From contig JANYCF010000338.1 in NCBI GenBank assembly GCA_025360455.1, positions 1-38,031 of the forward strand: a stretch of DNA of 38,031 nucleotides, in the 5' to 3' direction. Shown piece after piece: positions 15,857 through 24,284 of this stretch. A model generated the notes under the pieces. It saw nothing but the letters and a program-made list of their open reading frames with translations, did not search any database and was not told where the DNA came from. The translations under genes and the position numbers were made by a program. The DNA comes from Opitutaceae bacterium (GTDB taxonomy: Bacteria; Verrucomicrobiota; Verrucomicrobiia; Opitutales; Opitutaceae). Every line of letters starts with the position of its first letter. The first letter of the stretch is position 1.

Positions 15857-15976
15857 GACCGGAGCTTGGGTGTTTATCGTGCGGGTGCGAGTGGGTGGGG
15901 ATGGACGGATAAAATGCCGGGATAGACGGCCACGTTTTCATTTGTTTTCAAGGAGGCCGGTGTGATAGTGGGCTGA

Positions 15977-16234
15977 ATGTCACGCGCCTTTTCCCCACCT
16001 GAGATTTGTCCGGTTTGTGGGGAGGACGTGCCGCGCCACGCGAAGTGTTGTCCGGGTTGCGGGGCGGATGAGCGATCCGGCTGGGATGAAGCTGCTACGC
16101 GGCATGACGGCCTTGATCTGCCGGAGGAAACCTCCGACCAGAAGCCGTCACCAGTGGGCAAGCCGATGCTTTGGTCTGCGGTTGCTCTCGCGCTGCTTGC
16201 GCTCTTGATTTTCACTTTGGTGTTTCGCCGCTAA
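15977..16234 (+). CDS. Zinc-ribbon protein with a C-terminal membrane anchor
   Basis: 85 residues. Two CxxC pairs form a small zinc ribbon: CPVCGEDV (11-14) and CCPGCG (25-28). A flexible acidic linker leads to one membrane helix (about 63-83) ending in FRR, so the ribbon faces the cytoplasm if the positive-inside rule holds. Function unknown. AGGAGG stands at about 20 bases before the ATG, too far to be a usual ribosome site; an in-frame TGA ends directly before the ATG, fixing the start. The peptide transporter gene follows after nine bases. Confidence 0.75.
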   Translation: MSRAFSPPEICPVCGEDVPRHAKCCPGCGADERSGWDEAATRHDGLDLPEETSDQKPSPVGKPMLWSAVALALLALLIFTLVFRR

Positions 16235-16243
16235 ATTAATCTC

Positions 16244-17590
16244 ATGGCCGACCAGAAATTTCTCACCGCCCCACTCAAGACTGACAAGATGCCGCCGGGT
16301 ATCCCTTACATCATCGGCAACGAAGCTGCCGAGCGCTTTAACTACTATGGGATGAAGGCGGTGCTCGTCGTCTTTATGACGCAGTATTTGCGGGATCGTT
16401 CAGGTGCGTTGGCACCGATGAATGAGAGTGAGGCGAGTTATTGGTATCATATTTTCAATTCAGCCAATTATTCCTTTTGTATTATTGGCGCAATATTGGC
16501 CGACGCTTTTTGGGGTAAATATAAGACGATCATTGGGCTCTCTTTGGTCTATTGCTTGGGTAGCGTAGTCCTCACCTTGGATAGTACACGGCTGGGGCTG
16601 GCGCTCGGGCTCGGACTGATTGCCCTCGGGGCCGGCGGCATTAAACCCTGCGTCTCGGCGCATGTTGGAGATCAATTTGGCTCGGATAATCAACCGTTGT
16701 TATCGCGGGCATTTGGCTGGTTTTATTTTTCCGTCAACGCTGGCGCCATGATCTCGATGGCCCTTACTCCGGTGTGGTTAAAAAATTATGGTCCGGGTTT
16801 GGCTTTTGGGGTGCCCGCCGGTCTCATGTTGCTGGCCACTTTCGTTTTTTGGTCGGGGCGTTTTCGTTTTGCGCATATCCCGCCGGCGGGAAAAGTGTTC
16901 TTTCGGGAAAATTTCAATCGCGAAGGCTGGCGTATTATCGGACGGATTGCGTTGATCTACGTTTTCCTGACGGTGTTCTGGTCATTATGGGATCAGAGCG
17001 GTGGCGAATGGGTGCTCCAGGCGGAAAAGATGGACCGGCAGATGCAGATTTTTGGCTACAGTTTTGAAGTGCTGTCATCCCAGGTTCAGGTGATGAATGG
17101 GGTTTTCATTTTATTGCTGATTCCGCTCTGCCAATATTGGATTTATCCCGCGATCAGTCGAATATTCCCGCTCACCTTGCTGCGCAAAATAGGGTTGGGC
17201 CTGGTCGTGACCGCCCTCTCATTTCTGATCAGCGCATGGATCGAAGGACGGATCCACGCTGGCTTGAAACCGGCGATTGGCTGGCAAATCCCCGCGTATT
17301 TTTTGCTTTCTTTGGGTGAGGTGATGGTATCAATCACGGGTTTGGAATTCGCCTATACGCAGGCCCCCAAGCGGATGAAATCCATCATCATGTCACTCTA
17401 CTTGCTGGCCATCGCGGGCGGAAATTTATTCACGGCCTTGGTGCAGAAGTTTATTCAGAACGCCGACCATACCTCGAAGCTGCCCGGCGCATGGTTCTAT
17501 TTATTTTTCGCCGGCCTCTGTTTTCTCACGGCAATTGTCTACGCCTTCGTCGCCCGGCGCTATCGCGAGCAGAGCCAGCTGGTGGATTAA
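16244..17590 (+). CDS. POT/PTR-family proton-coupled peptide transporter
   Basis: 448 residues, 12 or more membrane helices of the major facilitator type. The proton-binding motif ExxER is present as NEAAERFNYYG (27-31), and the second POT signature covers FYFSVNAGAMIS. It should import di- and tripeptides with protons across the inner membrane; bacterial members range from generalists to specialised ones, so the exact ligand is open. Helices near the end (LSLGEVMVSITGLEFAYTQAP) are typical for the family. Nine bases from the zinc-ribbon gene, hence a likely operon. Confidence 0.93.
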   Translation: MADQKFLTAPLKTDKMPPGIPYIIGNEAAERFNYYGMKAVLVVFMTQYLRDRSGALAPMNESEASYWYHIFNSANYSFCIIGAILADAFWGKYKTIIGLSLVYCLGSVVLTLDSTRLGLALGLGLIALGAGGIKPCVSAHVGDQFGSDNQPLLSRAFGWFYFSVNAGAMISMALTPVWLKNYGPGLAFGVPAGLMLLATFVFWSGRFRFAHIPPAGKVFFRENFNREGWRIIGRIALIYVFLTVFWSLWDQSGGEWVLQAEKMDRQMQIFGYSFEVLSSQVQVMNGVFILLLIPLCQYWIYPAISRIFPLTLLRKIGLGLVVTALSFLISAWIEGRIHAGLKPAIGWQIPAYFLLSLGEVMVSITGLEFAYTQAPKRMKSIIMSLYLLAIAGGNLFTALVQKFIQNADHTSKLPGAWFYLFFAGLCFLTAIVYAFVARRYREQSQLVD

Positions 17591-17650
17591 ATTCCGACTA
17601 TTCCTTTGGCTTGCCATCTCGGGCACCTGCATCCCTCTTGAAAAATAATC

Positions 17651-18076
17651 ATGATAACTGAAAGCCCAGACGTGCAGCGTAACCGTGCCAAATTATTGAT
17701 CTGGTGGATTGTTTGGGGGGCGATTTTGAGCGGGTTGGTGTTGATTTATTTCACGCTCGGGCGCGGGCTGTCGGGGTCGAAGGAGTTGCTTCAGGAGAAA
17801 ATGCTCACAGGGCTGATCGGGTTGGTGCCGCTGTTTGTGAGCGTGGTCATTCGCTGGCTGGTGCTGCCGCGTTTTACGGATATGAAACGCGCATTCGTCA
17901 TGTTCATCGTCGGTCTTTCGCTGGCGGAGGCGTGCGGTATGCTCGGTATTTTCCTCGGCGGACCGTATCGGGATGATCTGTTTGTGATCGGAGTGTTCGG
18001 CATCGTGCAATACATCCCCATTTTCGCGAAGAACTACGTGGAGCCCAAGGGCTCGGGTTTCATTCCGAATAATTAA
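17651..18076 (+). CDS. Small integral membrane protein, unknown
   Basis: 141 residues with four likely membrane helices (about 15-37, 51-70, 81-103 and 108-128), N-terminus and C-terminus both hydrophilic. I do not recognise a named family. It follows the POT gene by 60 bases on the same strand and may be co-transcribed. Its codon use resembles the neighbours, so it is probably a native gene. An inverted repeat follows after 30 bases. Confidence 0.65.
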   Translation: MITESPDVQRNRAKLLIWWIVWGAILSGLVLIYFTLGRGLSGSKELLQEKMLTGLIGLVPLFVSVVIRWLVLPRFTDMKRAFVMFIVGLSLAEACGMLGIFLGGPYRDDLFVIGVFGIVQYIPIFAKNYVEPKGSGFIPNN

Positions 18077-18106
18077 GGGAATGCCGTTCAGGCGAAACGT
18101 TTGAAA

Positions 18107-18172
18107 GGTAGGGACGGACCGCCGGGCTGTCCGCGAATGTTTTTACGGCGCGCCCAGCGGTCGCGCCCTACC
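18107..18172. repeat. REP-like inverted repeat, family C (GGTAGGG)
   Basis: 27-base arms starting GGTAGGGACGGACCGCC and ending GGTCGCGCCCTACC match inverted at 20 of 27 positions. It stands between convergent genes and may stop transcription from both sides. Confidence 0.7.
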
Positions 18173-18200
18173 TTGTGCAGGGCCTCGCCTCTTGGGGAGT

Positions 18201-18710
18201 TCACTGCGATTGCAGTTTCCCGGTTTCAGCGAGACGCTCGAGGAATATCCAGCAGCGGCGCGCTTGGGCTTCGCGGCTTTTGGCTTGGAGGATGTAGCGT
18301 ACTAATTGTCGGCGTATTGCTACGCTGTGTTCGGCCCAACGTTCGGCCAATTGTGGGCGGGCTTGAAACTCTTTTGTCATTTCAGCGGGGAGCTCGGGTT
18401 CGCGTGAGGCGGTGTCGGGTGAGAGGGAAAACTCAATGGTGTCGCCGGCTTCAACTTTCGCGGTGCGGAGGAGCTCGACCTTGATCGCGAGTTTGTAGTG
18501 GCCGCGTTTGCCGGGGAGCAGCGTCACGCGGTCGAGATCATCGTTGAAACGGAGGAGGGCGTACCAGCCACGCACTTTTCCTTTGGTTTCAGCGGGAGGC
18601 AGTTTGAGAGCGATGACAGATTTGATTGGGATGTCGACCCAACGGACGAGGGAGACCCGGTAGAGCTTCGCTTTGAGCCGGACTGATTTGGCGGGCGAGG
18701 CGGATTTCAT
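18201..18710 (-). CDS. DUF1905 plus YdeI/OmdA-type protein
   Basis: 169 residues. The N-terminal 95 residues are a DUF1905 barrel: VRLKAKLYRVSLVRWVDIP, KGKVRGWYALLRFND and LLPGKRGHYKLAIK. The C-terminal part is the helical OmdA domain of YdeI-like proteins: EMTKEFQARPQLAERWAEHS, then RRQLVRYILQAKSREAQARR. Such proteins were linked to bacteriocin protection by name only; the biochemical role is unknown. Cytoplasmic. It is flanked by inverted repeats on both sides (18107 and 18723). Confidence 0.8.
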   Translation of the reverse strand: MKSASPAKSVRLKAKLYRVSLVRWVDIPIKSVIALKLPPAETKGKVRGWYALLRFNDDLDRVTLLPGKRGHYKLAIKVELLRTAKVEAGDTIEFSLSPDTASREPELPAEMTKEFQARPQLAERWAEHSVAIRRQLVRYILQAKSREAQARRCWIFLERLAETGKLQSQ

Positions 18711-18722
18711 GCGGTCTTGCGT

Positions 18723-18798
18723 GTAGGAGCCTGTTTACAGGCGACTCAGAGTGTGATCGATCATCGGATGTTTTGGTCGCCTGTAAACAGGCTCCTAC
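18723..18798. repeat. REP-like inverted repeat, family B, perfect copy
   Basis: The 23-base arms (18723-18745 and 18776-18798), starting GTAGGAGCCTGTTTACAGG, are perfect reverse complements with a 30-base centre. It is the better preserved relative of the copy at 15054. It lies between two minus-strand genes, 27 bases after the stop of the sugar kinase. Confidence 0.9.
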
Positions 18799-18825
18799 AC
18801 CTCAGGCAAAAGCGTCGGGACTTCC

Positions 18826-19782
18826 TCACTTGTGGTCGCGCTTGCGAAGGAAACGGGAGATCTCGCGGGCAGTGGGCATCGCGGCGGCGGTGCCGTGTTG
18901 GGTGACGGCGAGGGCAGCCACGGCATTGGCGAAATGGGCGGCTTCTAAAACGTTGCGGTTGAATTTCACCAGCCCGGCGGCGAATCCGCCCACAAACGCG
19001 TCTCCCGCTCCCGTAGTATCGACGGCGTCGACTTCGTGGGGGGAGATGTGCGTATAAACATCGGGTTGAGAAACGAAACAGCCGCGATCTCCGAGCGTGA
19101 CGATGACGATGGGCACATTGAAGAGGCGGCAAAGGTGGTGCAATTGATCAGCGGGCAGGCGCCTGACTTCTTCGGTCGCAAGCGTGCGCAGGCCACTGCG
19201 AGGCAGAGCGCGCATCAATCCGGCAAACTCGGTTTCGTTGGGCACGAGCACTTCGGTGTGGCGCAGCAGATCGAAATCGAAATCGGTGCGCATCGGCGCG
19301 GGATTCAGCACGGTAGTGGCACCGGTTTTTCGGGCGGTGCGGAGAACATGGGCGACGGTCCGGAAATCCGATTCGCCCTGGCAAACGACGACTTGGGCAT
19401 CCTTGAGTGGCGCGGCAGGGATGTCCTGTTTGTGGAGGGTGAGATTAGCGCCCAAGGCCACGATGATTTGGTTTTGTCCGGCGGCGTTGATGCTCACCAC
19501 GGCGGTGCCGGTGGGCTCTTTTTTCTTCACGACGAAATGCGCGACAATGCCGGCATCGTGGGCGAATTTTTTCGCCCCGGCACCAAAAACATCGTGACCG
19601 ACGGCGCCGATGAAGAGCGCAGGAGCTCCGGCGCGGGTTGCAGCCACGGCTTGGTTAAAGCCTTTGCCGCCGGGACCGGCGCGAAAATCACCGATCACAG
19701 ACTCACCTGGCTGGGGAAAACTTTTCGTGTAGAAAGCCAGATCCTGGATAAAACTGCCAACGATGACGACGCGTGCTTTCAT
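18826..19782 (-). CDS. PfkB-family sugar kinase (ribokinase-like)
   Basis: 318 residues from ATG 19782 (VVIVGSFIQDLAF is the usual first strand; earlier in-frame codons are not needed). PfkB signature 1 is GPGGKGFNQA (37-44), and signature 2 is DTTGAGDAF (255-263) with the catalytic Asp261. Overall layout, including TVLNPAPM and VPNETEF, is closest to ribokinase, which makes ribose 5-phosphate from ribose and ATP, but the sugar cannot be proved since no transporter is adjacent. Cytoplasmic. A possible promoter is listed separately. Confidence 0.88.
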   Translation of the reverse strand: MKARVVIVGSFIQDLAFYTKSFPQPGESVIGDFRAGPGGKGFNQAVAATRAGAPALFIGAVGHDVFGAGAKKFAHDAGIVAHFVVKKKEPTGTAVVSINAAGQNQIIVALGANLTLHKQDIPAAPLKDAQVVVCQGESDFRTVAHVLRTARKTGATTVLNPAPMRTDFDFDLLRHTEVLVPNETEFAGLMRALPRSGLRTLATEEVRRLPADQLHHLCRLFNVPIVIVTLGDRGCFVSQPDVYTHISPHEVDAVDTTGAGDAFVGGFAAGLVKFNRNVLEAAHFANAVAALAVTQHGTAAAMPTAREISRFLRKRDHK

Positions 19783-19864
19783 GCTGAAGGGGTGAGATAG
19801 CCGGGGGATTAGGTCCGACGCGAGGCCCATCGTGCGAGAGTGTCTGCACGGGTAAAGAGTTTTT

Positions 19865-19894
19865 CTATAGCAGCACGACTTTCACACTCGGCAA
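19865..19894 (-). promoter_or_regulatory. Candidate promoter of the sugar kinase
   Basis: Minus strand TTGCCG (19894-19889), 18-base spacer, CTATAG (19870-19865), giving a leader of about 76 bases. Weak. The rest of the 300-base divergent gap 19783-20084 shows no gene and no repeat. Confidence 0.3.
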
Positions 19895-20084
19895 ACGCTG
19901 CGCAGTTCGCGTGGTGGCACCGTTTAACCTCATGCGATGACCGCTTGTCCTAAGCCTCGTGTGCCGGGGTCCGCAGGGAAGCTACTCTCACCGGATGGCA
20001 GTCGCCCCAAATACAGTATCTGCTGACGACCGACGGGACGGACTTGCCGTGGCGGGGGCGAGCATGCTTCGCTCTCGCGTGGAA

Positions 20085-21212
20085 ATGAATTCGGTCACCG
20101 ACACTCACGTTAAACTGCAACGGGCCAAGGAAAGGTTGTACGTGCTTTGTCAATTGGGCGGATGGGGTGGCTTTTTCGGTCTGAACGTTTGGGCTGCGCG
20201 GGTGTTCGGCAAGTACGCCGATCCCAGTCCGCGCGGCCAAGTGACGGAGACTGCGATCTTGGCGATGTTTATCTTGATGGGGATTATTCTCACGCATTAC
20301 GCGCGTCCCGTCATGACGCGTTGGGGCTGGAAGGAGATGGGGTGGCGGATGTTGGTGCCGCGGGTGCTGCTCATGGCGGCGGGCTTGTCTGTTTTATGGA
20401 CGCTGCTGGGTTACGGCTATACGCAGGGGATTGTGCGGCTGCCTTGGTCGGGGAAGTACAGTCCCACTTTCTTTCTGCTGAGCTCTTTGTTTAATGGTTT
20501 TATTCTGCTGGTGGGCTGGCTCTGGCTGTATTTTTTCTACCATATTTTTGAGCGGCTCAATCGACTGCAAGTCGAGCAACTGCGCCTGACCGCGAGCGTG
20601 AAGGAAGCCGAACTCCGCGCCCTCAAGTCGCAGATTAATCCGCATTTTCTTTTTAATTCACTTAACAGTCTGCGCGCCTTGATCGACGAGGATGCCCCGC
20701 GCGCCCGCGAATCGGTCACGCGGCTGGCCAATATGCTGCGCTATTCGCTGCAATCCGGCCAGCAGGAGACGGTGCTCTTGGAGGAAGAGCTGCGCATTGT
20801 GGAGGACTATCTCGCGCTCGAGCAGATTCGCCATGAAAACCGGCTGCGCGTCCGCTGGGATATCACGGCGGAAGTGCGTCAGCAGGCGGTGCCACCGATG
20901 CTCTTGCAAACGCTCGTGGAAAACGCCGTTAAATACGGCATTAGCGTCCGCCGCGAGGGCGGCGAATTGTTCATCAGTGCCCGGATCGAGGCGCACTGCA
21001 TCCACATTCGCGTCACTAATCCCGGAGAATTAAACGGGCCTTCGAGTGACTCCGCAGCTCGGGCTGGCTCATCGACGGGGGTCGGCCTGCGCAACGCTTC
21101 TGAGCGCTTGAAGTTGCTCTTTGGTGAACGAGCGACGTTGCAACTGTTGTCCGGTGGGGCTGACTTGGTAACCGCCGACGTCTGTATTCCTCTCAAGCCC
21201 GCCACCTCATGA
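20085..21212 (+). CDS. LytS/NatK-like sensor histidine kinase
   Basis: 375 residues from ATG 20085; ATG 20064 and an earlier ATG 19959 are also in frame, and I cannot settle which is used. Four membrane helices fill residues about 24-160. A short coiled coil (NRLQVEQLRLTASVKEAELRALKSQ) leads to the His_kinase domain with the phospho-acceptor in SQINPHFLFNS (His187), then the ATPase part with LVENAVKYGI and GVGLRNASERL. It should sense an envelope or ion signal and phosphorylate the response regulator encoded next, whose ATG overlaps its stop by four bases. Confidence 0.9.
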   Translation: MNSVTDTHVKLQRAKERLYVLCQLGGWGGFFGLNVWAARVFGKYADPSPRGQVTETAILAMFILMGIILTHYARPVMTRWGWKEMGWRMLVPRVLLMAAGLSVLWTLLGYGYTQGIVRLPWSGKYSPTFFLLSSLFNGFILLVGWLWLYFFYHIFERLNRLQVEQLRLTASVKEAELRALKSQINPHFLFNSLNSLRALIDEDAPRARESVTRLANMLRYSLQSGQQETVLLEEELRIVEDYLALEQIRHENRLRVRWDITAEVRQQAVPPMLLQTLVENAVKYGISVRREGGELFISARIEAHCIHIRVTNPGELNGPSSDSAARAGSSTGVGLRNASERLKLLFGERATLQLLSGGADLVTADVCIPLKPATS

Positions 21213-21937
21213 AAGCCCTTCTCATCGATGACGAACGTCTCGCGCGCAACGAACTCCGACGGATGCTCGCAGTGCATTCCGACATCGAAATCGTCGGCGA
21301 AGCGGTAGACGTGGAAGATGCCGTGGAAAAGATCGGAGCGCTTAAACCTGAGTTGCTCTTTCTCGACATCCAGATGCCGGGCGCGGATGGCTTCAGTTTG
21401 TTGGAGCGACTGGAACCGCCGCTGCCGGCGGTGATTTTCACCACGGCGTACGACGAATTTGCGGTGAAGGCTTTTGAGTTCAATGCCCTCGATTATTTAC
21501 TCAAGCCCGTCGACCCGAACCGGCTCGTTGCCGCCGTGGAGAAACTTAAGCATCAGCAACTCTCGGCTCCTCTTGAGGGTGGTGCCCTGTCGCAGCATCG
21601 GCTCACGCTAGAGGATAAGGTTTTCGTGCGGGAGGGCGAGCACTGCTGGTTTGTGCCGGTGAAGAATATCCGATTGCTGGAGTCCGAGGGAAATTACACC
21701 CGCGTCTACTTCGACCATAGCAAGCCCCAGCTTTTCCGTTCGCTTACCGCAATGGAAGAACGCTTGGATCCGCGGCATTTTTTCCGGGCCAACCGCAAAC
21801 AGGTGATCGCACTCGCGTGGGTGGAAGACATCGAGCCGTGGTTCAGCGGTGGGTTGTTGGTGAAGCTGAAAGGCGGTCTGAAAGTTGAACTCTCCCGCCG
21901 GCAGGCGCAGGATTTCCGGGAGAAAATGAGTTTATGA
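21209..21937 (+). CDS. LytTR-family response regulator
   Basis: 242 residues. The receiver domain (1-120) has acidic residues D7, D8 and the phospho-acceptor Asp53 in LLFLDIQMPG, then FTTAYDEFAVKAF and LLKPV. The LytTR DNA-binding domain (about 140-240) shows SEGNYTRVYF and FFRANRKQVIAL, typical of the family. It starts inside the stop of the kinase gene (ATGA overlap), a sign of translational coupling. It very likely controls the exporter genes 119 bases downstream, as NatR does for natAB in Bacillus (inference from order). Confidence 0.93.
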   Translation: MKALLIDDERLARNELRRMLAVHSDIEIVGEAVDVEDAVEKIGALKPELLFLDIQMPGADGFSLLERLEPPLPAVIFTTAYDEFAVKAFEFNALDYLLKPVDPNRLVAAVEKLKHQQLSAPLEGGALSQHRLTLEDKVFVREGEHCWFVPVKNIRLLESEGNYTRVYFDHSKPQLFRSLTAMEERLDPRHFFRANRKQVIALAWVEDIEPWFSGGLLVKLKGGLKVELSRRQAQDFREKMSL

Positions 21938-21976
21938 GATGCTCTGCGAAATACAGGGAATGCCCAGAAGTAGATT

Positions 21977-22026
21977 GCGCGTTGGTCGCGTTCTGCTGGC
22001 CTGCATAATGGTGCGGCGAGCGCACC
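21977..22026 (+). promoter_or_regulatory. Putative control region of the exporter genes
   Basis: CGCGTT occurs at 21978, 21987 and again at 22033. CATAAT (22004-22009) could be a -10 box behind TTGGTC, and a hairpin GGTGCG-GCGAG-CGCACC (22010-22026) follows. LytTR sites are direct repeats, but the spacing seen here does not fit the usual two-turn pattern, so this is weak. Confidence 0.2.
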
Positions 22027-22056
22027 TTCTGACGCGTTGACTAAATCCATTATCCC

Positions 22057-22821
22057 ATGATCGAAGCCCGACATCTCACCAAGACTTTCAAGGACAAGAA
22101 GCGTGGGCTGATCAAAGCCGTCGATGACGTTTCCTTCAGCTGCCGGCCCGGACAAATCTACGGACTGCTGGGCGCCAATGGCGCAGGCAAAACCACGGCC
22201 CTGCGGCTGCTCGCGACTCTCCTGCAACCGACCTCCGGTTCTGCCGTGGTCGCGGGCTTCGATGTCGCCACCTCGCCGGAAAAGGTGCGGGCCAATGTTG
22301 GTTTCCTCGCGGCGAGCACTGCACTGTACGGCCGTCTGACGGCGCGGGAGATGATCACCTACTTTGGCCAGCTCAACGGTCTGCCCGATACGGAGATTGC
22401 CGTGCGCACTGAGCGCTTGGCGGATGAACTGGTGATGCATGATTTTCTCGACCGTCGATGCGATAAGTTTTCCACCGGCATGAAGCAGAAAACTTCGATT
22501 GCGCGGACACTGATTCACGATCCGGCGGTGATGATTTTTGATGAACCGACGCTCGGGCTCGATGTCATGACCGCGCGATCCATTGTGCGGTTTGTGCGCG
22601 ATTGCCGTAATCAGGGGAAAACGGTGATCTACTCCACGCACGTCATGGCTGAGGTTGAGAAACTCTGCGATGTCATCGGTATCATCCACGATGGTCGGCT
22701 CGTAGCCGAAGGCACGCTGGCGGAATTGCAGGCGCGTTACGGGGAGAAAGACATGGAGGAAATTTTCGTTAAAGCGGTGGGCGGCGAAGCGGCTATCGCG
22801 GCCGCCGTGGCAAAACTTTAA
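22057..22821 (+). CDS. natA: ABC transporter ATP-binding protein, NatA type
   Basis: 254 residues. Walker A GANGAGKTT (39-47), signature FSTGMKQK (138-145; STGMK in place of LSGGQ, typical for NatA/CcmA-like exporters), Walker B VMIFDEP (158-164), and the switch histidine in STHVMAEVE. With NatB it forms an ABC exporter; in Bacillus NatAB pumps out Na+. Substrate here is inferred by context only. The exporter permease follows after 13 bases. Confidence 0.85.
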   Translation: MIEARHLTKTFKDKKRGLIKAVDDVSFSCRPGQIYGLLGANGAGKTTALRLLATLLQPTSGSAVVAGFDVATSPEKVRANVGFLAASTALYGRLTAREMITYFGQLNGLPDTEIAVRTERLADELVMHDFLDRRCDKFSTGMKQKTSIARTLIHDPAVMIFDEPTLGLDVMTARSIVRFVRDCRNQGKTVIYSTHVMAEVEKLCDVIGIIHDGRLVAEGTLAELQARYGEKDMEEIFVKAVGGEAAIAAAVAKL

Positions 22822-22834
22822 GCAAAACTCACCT

Positions 22835-24070
22835 ATGAACTGGAAATTTATCCGCACGGTCTACCTGAAAGAGCTGAAGGATTCGCTCCGCGACCGTCGC
22901 ACACTCATTTCGATGGTTATTATTCCGACGCTCGTCATGCCGCTGCTTCTTTTTGGGGTGGGTACCGTGATGAAAAAAGTGATTCAGAAAGCTGAGGCCG
23001 AGGTGCCTTCGGTGATGATTCTCGGCGGGAAGGATTCACCCGAACTGGTGGCTGAGCTGCGGGCTGAGAAAAAACTCCGGATCGTGGACCTGAAAGAAAA
23101 TTACCGACAGCAAATCAATGACAAGAAACTCGCGACGGCGGTGGAGATTCCCGAGGGTTTTGACGCCGCGCTCAAATCGGGAGACTTAAAGTCGGTCACG
23201 ATCTATCACTACGAAGGGGAGTTGAAGTCGGGAATGGGCCGGCAGGCGGTGCGCGATTTCTTCACCCGTTATCGCGACAAGGTGCTCGCCGCGCGTCTGG
23301 CTGAACATCAGTTGCCCGCGGGTTTTCTCAAACCTTTTGAAGTTAAAACTCAGAATGTGGCGCCGCCGGAAAAGGTCGGGGGCAATACCTTCGGCGGCAT
23401 CGTGCCGTACATGATCATCATCCTGTGTTTCACCGGTGCGATGTATCCGGCGATTGATCTGACGGCGGGCGAAAAGGAACGCGGCACGATGGAGACGTTG
23501 CTCTGCAGTCCGGTGAGCCGGATTAATTTGGTGCTCGGAAAATTTCTCATGGTGCTGACGGCCTCCGCGACCACCATGTTGCTCTCGCTGGCGTCGATGG
23601 GCGTGAGTGCGACCTTGGGCGTGGCATATTTCGCTGGTGGCGGCGGTGCCGCGCAGAAACTGGCGGCGGGGGCGGCCGCTCGTGGCGATGCCTTGCCGCA
23701 GATCGATTTGGTCGGACTCGTCGGGGTTTTCGGGATGATCTTTCCGGTGGCGGTGTTGTTTGCCGCGGTGCTGCTCGCGATCGCGTTGCTGGCGAAAAGC
23801 TACAAGGAGGCGCAGAGCTATGTGTCGCCCTTGTTGATTGTGGTGATCATGCCAGCCGTAATCGGCATGTTACCTGGCATCGATTTGAGTGCGAAGACGG
23901 CGCTCATCCCGATTCTCAATCTCTCGCTCGTGTGCAAAGAAATGCTCTCCGGAGTGTGGCACTGGAATTACATTGCGCTGATTTTTGGCTCTTCGTGTTT
24001 GTATTCGGCGTTGGCGTTGGCGCTCTGCGTGAAGATGTTTAATCGCGAGGATGTGATGTTTCGGGCGTAG
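22835..24070 (+). CDS. natB: ABC-2 type permease, NatB type
   Basis: 411 residues. One N-terminal membrane helix (about 24-47) is followed by a large periplasmic part (about 50-185), then five or six helices from about 190. DLTAGEKERGTMETLLCSPV is the hallmark of NatB-like permeases. A Gly/Ala-rich insert (YFAGGGGAAQKLAAGAAARGD) stands between helices 3 and 4. It pairs with the preceding ATPase as an exporter, perhaps for Na+ or a toxic compound. Nothing certain fills 24071-24284 apart from a small CCTCT-AGCCG-AGAGG hairpin near 24217 followed by an AT-rich TATTATAAG that may be a -10 region for the next gene. Confidence 0.87.
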   Translation: MNWKFIRTVYLKELKDSLRDRRTLISMVIIPTLVMPLLLFGVGTVMKKVIQKAEAEVPSVMILGGKDSPELVAELRAEKKLRIVDLKENYRQQINDKKLATAVEIPEGFDAALKSGDLKSVTIYHYEGELKSGMGRQAVRDFFTRYRDKVLAARLAEHQLPAGFLKPFEVKTQNVAPPEKVGGNTFGGIVPYMIIILCFTGAMYPAIDLTAGEKERGTMETLLCSPVSRINLVLGKFLMVLTASATTMLLSLASMGVSATLGVAYFAGGGGAAQKLAAGAAARGDALPQIDLVGLVGVFGMIFPVAVLFAAVLLAIALLAKSYKEAQSYVSPLLIVVIMPAVIGMLPGIDLSAKTALIPILNLSLVCKEMLSGVWHWNYIALIFGSSCLYSALALALCVKMFNREDVMFRA

Positions 24071-24284
24071 TTGATTTCGCGATTGGTTTTGCTGAATCGA
24101 TCGTGAGACGCAAAAAATCTCGATTGGATTAAAATTCATAGGGAACAGCCCCTAGAAATTTTGTACTTCGTTTGTTAAAACCAAAAGTCGCTGTAAAGCC
24201 CGAGTAAATGCCGGCGGAGCCTCTAGCCGAGAGGTCGTATTATAAGATATGGTAGTTGTTAGTAAGAATTAACCAAAGTTCCCT

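Noticed and set aside
15951-15956. AGGAGG before the zinc-ribbon gene as a Shine-Dalgarno
   Set aside because: It is about 20 bases from the ATG, and no other in-frame start is closer.
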